Assembly: GCA_964576075.1 (NCBI GenBank) | Contig: CAZNTX010000064.1 | Span: forward strand, 1 to 23,153 | Origin: Thermohalobaculum sp964576075 | GTDB taxonomy: Bacteria > Pseudomonadota > Alphaproteobacteria > Rhodobacterales > Rhodobacteraceae | Direction of reading: 5' to 3' | DNA length: 23,153 nucleotides | Shown here: piece by piece, positions 22,915-23,153 of the stretch | Numbering within the stretch: position 1 is the stretch's first letter | How the letters are laid out: every line of letters begins with the position of its first letter | Translations under genes and position numbers: made by a program | The notes under the pieces: model-generated | What the model was told of the DNA's origin: nothing | What the model saw: the letters and a program-made list of their open reading frames with translations, nothing else | Database searches by the model: none

Positions 22915-22937
22915 CGCGCCCGGGCGAAGAGGGCGCG
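22915..22937 (+). terminator. Hairpin after ybbP
   Basis: CGCGCCC (22915-22921) and GGGCGCG (22931-22937) form a perfect 7-bp stem with a 9-base loop, 19 bases past the ybbP stop. A second 6-bp stem, GCCGCA / TGCGGC (22939-22944 and 22951-22956), follows at once. Likely transcript end of ybbA-ybbP, without a T run. Confidence 0.45.
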
Positions 22938-22956
22938 CGCCGCATCCCGCTGCGGC

Positions 22957-23153
22957 CAAGCCAGCCTGCCGCGCCCCGCCCTCGCCGCGAGGCGCCCCGT
23001 CCACGCGCCGGGTCCGCGGGGCAGCCACGGCCCCGCCCAACGCCCTGGGATAGGCCGGGCCAGCGCCGCCCGCCCCTCGCGCATCGCCGGCCGGGGCGCC
23101 CCCGCGCGCGCCGCCGAGCCGGCGCGCGCGGGTGGGCGGGCGGGGCGTGCGCC
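22957..23153. other. Non-coding GC-rich end of the window
   Basis: No credible gene is seen in this stretch; the open frames across it are low-complexity Arg/Ala/Gly readings without ribosome sites. It contains a perfect 13-bp inverted repeat, 23101-23113 with 23120-23132 (mostly alternating G and C, 6-base loop), followed by a G-rich run. This may be the terminator of a gene beyond the right edge. Confidence 0.4.

Noticed and set aside
22782..23084. 100-codon minus-strand open frame overlapping the end of ybbP
   Set aside because: No ribosome site, low-complexity Arg/Ala/Gly product, partly antisense to ybbP.

Overview
The window is very GC-rich, densely packed chromosomal DNA with almost no spacer between genes. 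It is most consistent with an alphaproteobacterium of the order Rhodobacterales (Rhodobacter/Paracoccus/Roseobacter relatives). The grounds are the base composition, an iscR-led combined isc-suf operon, Yip1-family genes inside that operon, and an Irr-type (ICE) box at its promoter. I see no transposase, integrase, phage gene, CRISPR array, tRNA or rRNA; this is core-type chromosome.

Left part (1-5280). A Nu-class (YfcG-like) glutathione transferase is translationally coupled to a secreted protein made of three beta-sandwich-like repeats. These converge on a beta-hydroxyacid dehydrogenase of the 3-hydroxyisobutyrate dehydrogenase family. That gene is divergent from a membrane-anchored penicillin-acylase-type Ntn hydrolase. 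A 63-codon gene of unknown function ends within 10 bases of the acylase gene; both stop codons lie in one perfect inverted repeat.

Centre (5351-14911, minus strand). One long Fe-S cluster assembly operon reads right to left: iscR, an IscS/NifS-type cysteine desulfurase, sufB, a YbjQ/UPF0145 gene, an unknown gene that runs into sufC, sufC, sufD, three Yip1-like membrane protein genes, and sufS. A hairpin follows sufS. SufBCD is the scaffold complex and SufS (possibly also the IscS-like enzyme) supplies sulfur. No SufE, SufU, IscU, SufA or SufT gene is present, so those partners must lie elsewhere. The promoter TTGACT-N17-TAGAAC overlaps a close match to the Irr box, so the operon is probably under iron/heme (Irr) as well as IscR control. 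The leader and the iscR-iscS spacer carry perfect inverted repeats.

Right part (14950-23153). Divergent from iscR lies an alpha/beta hydrolase, closed by an exceptionally strong 19-bp hairpin. A Tat-exported YHS-domain protein follows, then anmK (peptidoglycan recycling) divergent from tyrS. Last is the tesA / ybbA-ybbP group in the same divergent arrangement as in E. coli: a periplasmic GDSL esterase beside an ABC ATPase and a large MacB/FtsX-type permease. The last 258 bases are non-coding and rich in GC hairpins.

The least explained material is inside the suf operon: the three Yip1 paralogues, the YbjQ gene coupled to sufB, the unknown gene overlapping sufC, and the compact IscS-like enzyme that lacks usual family motifs.
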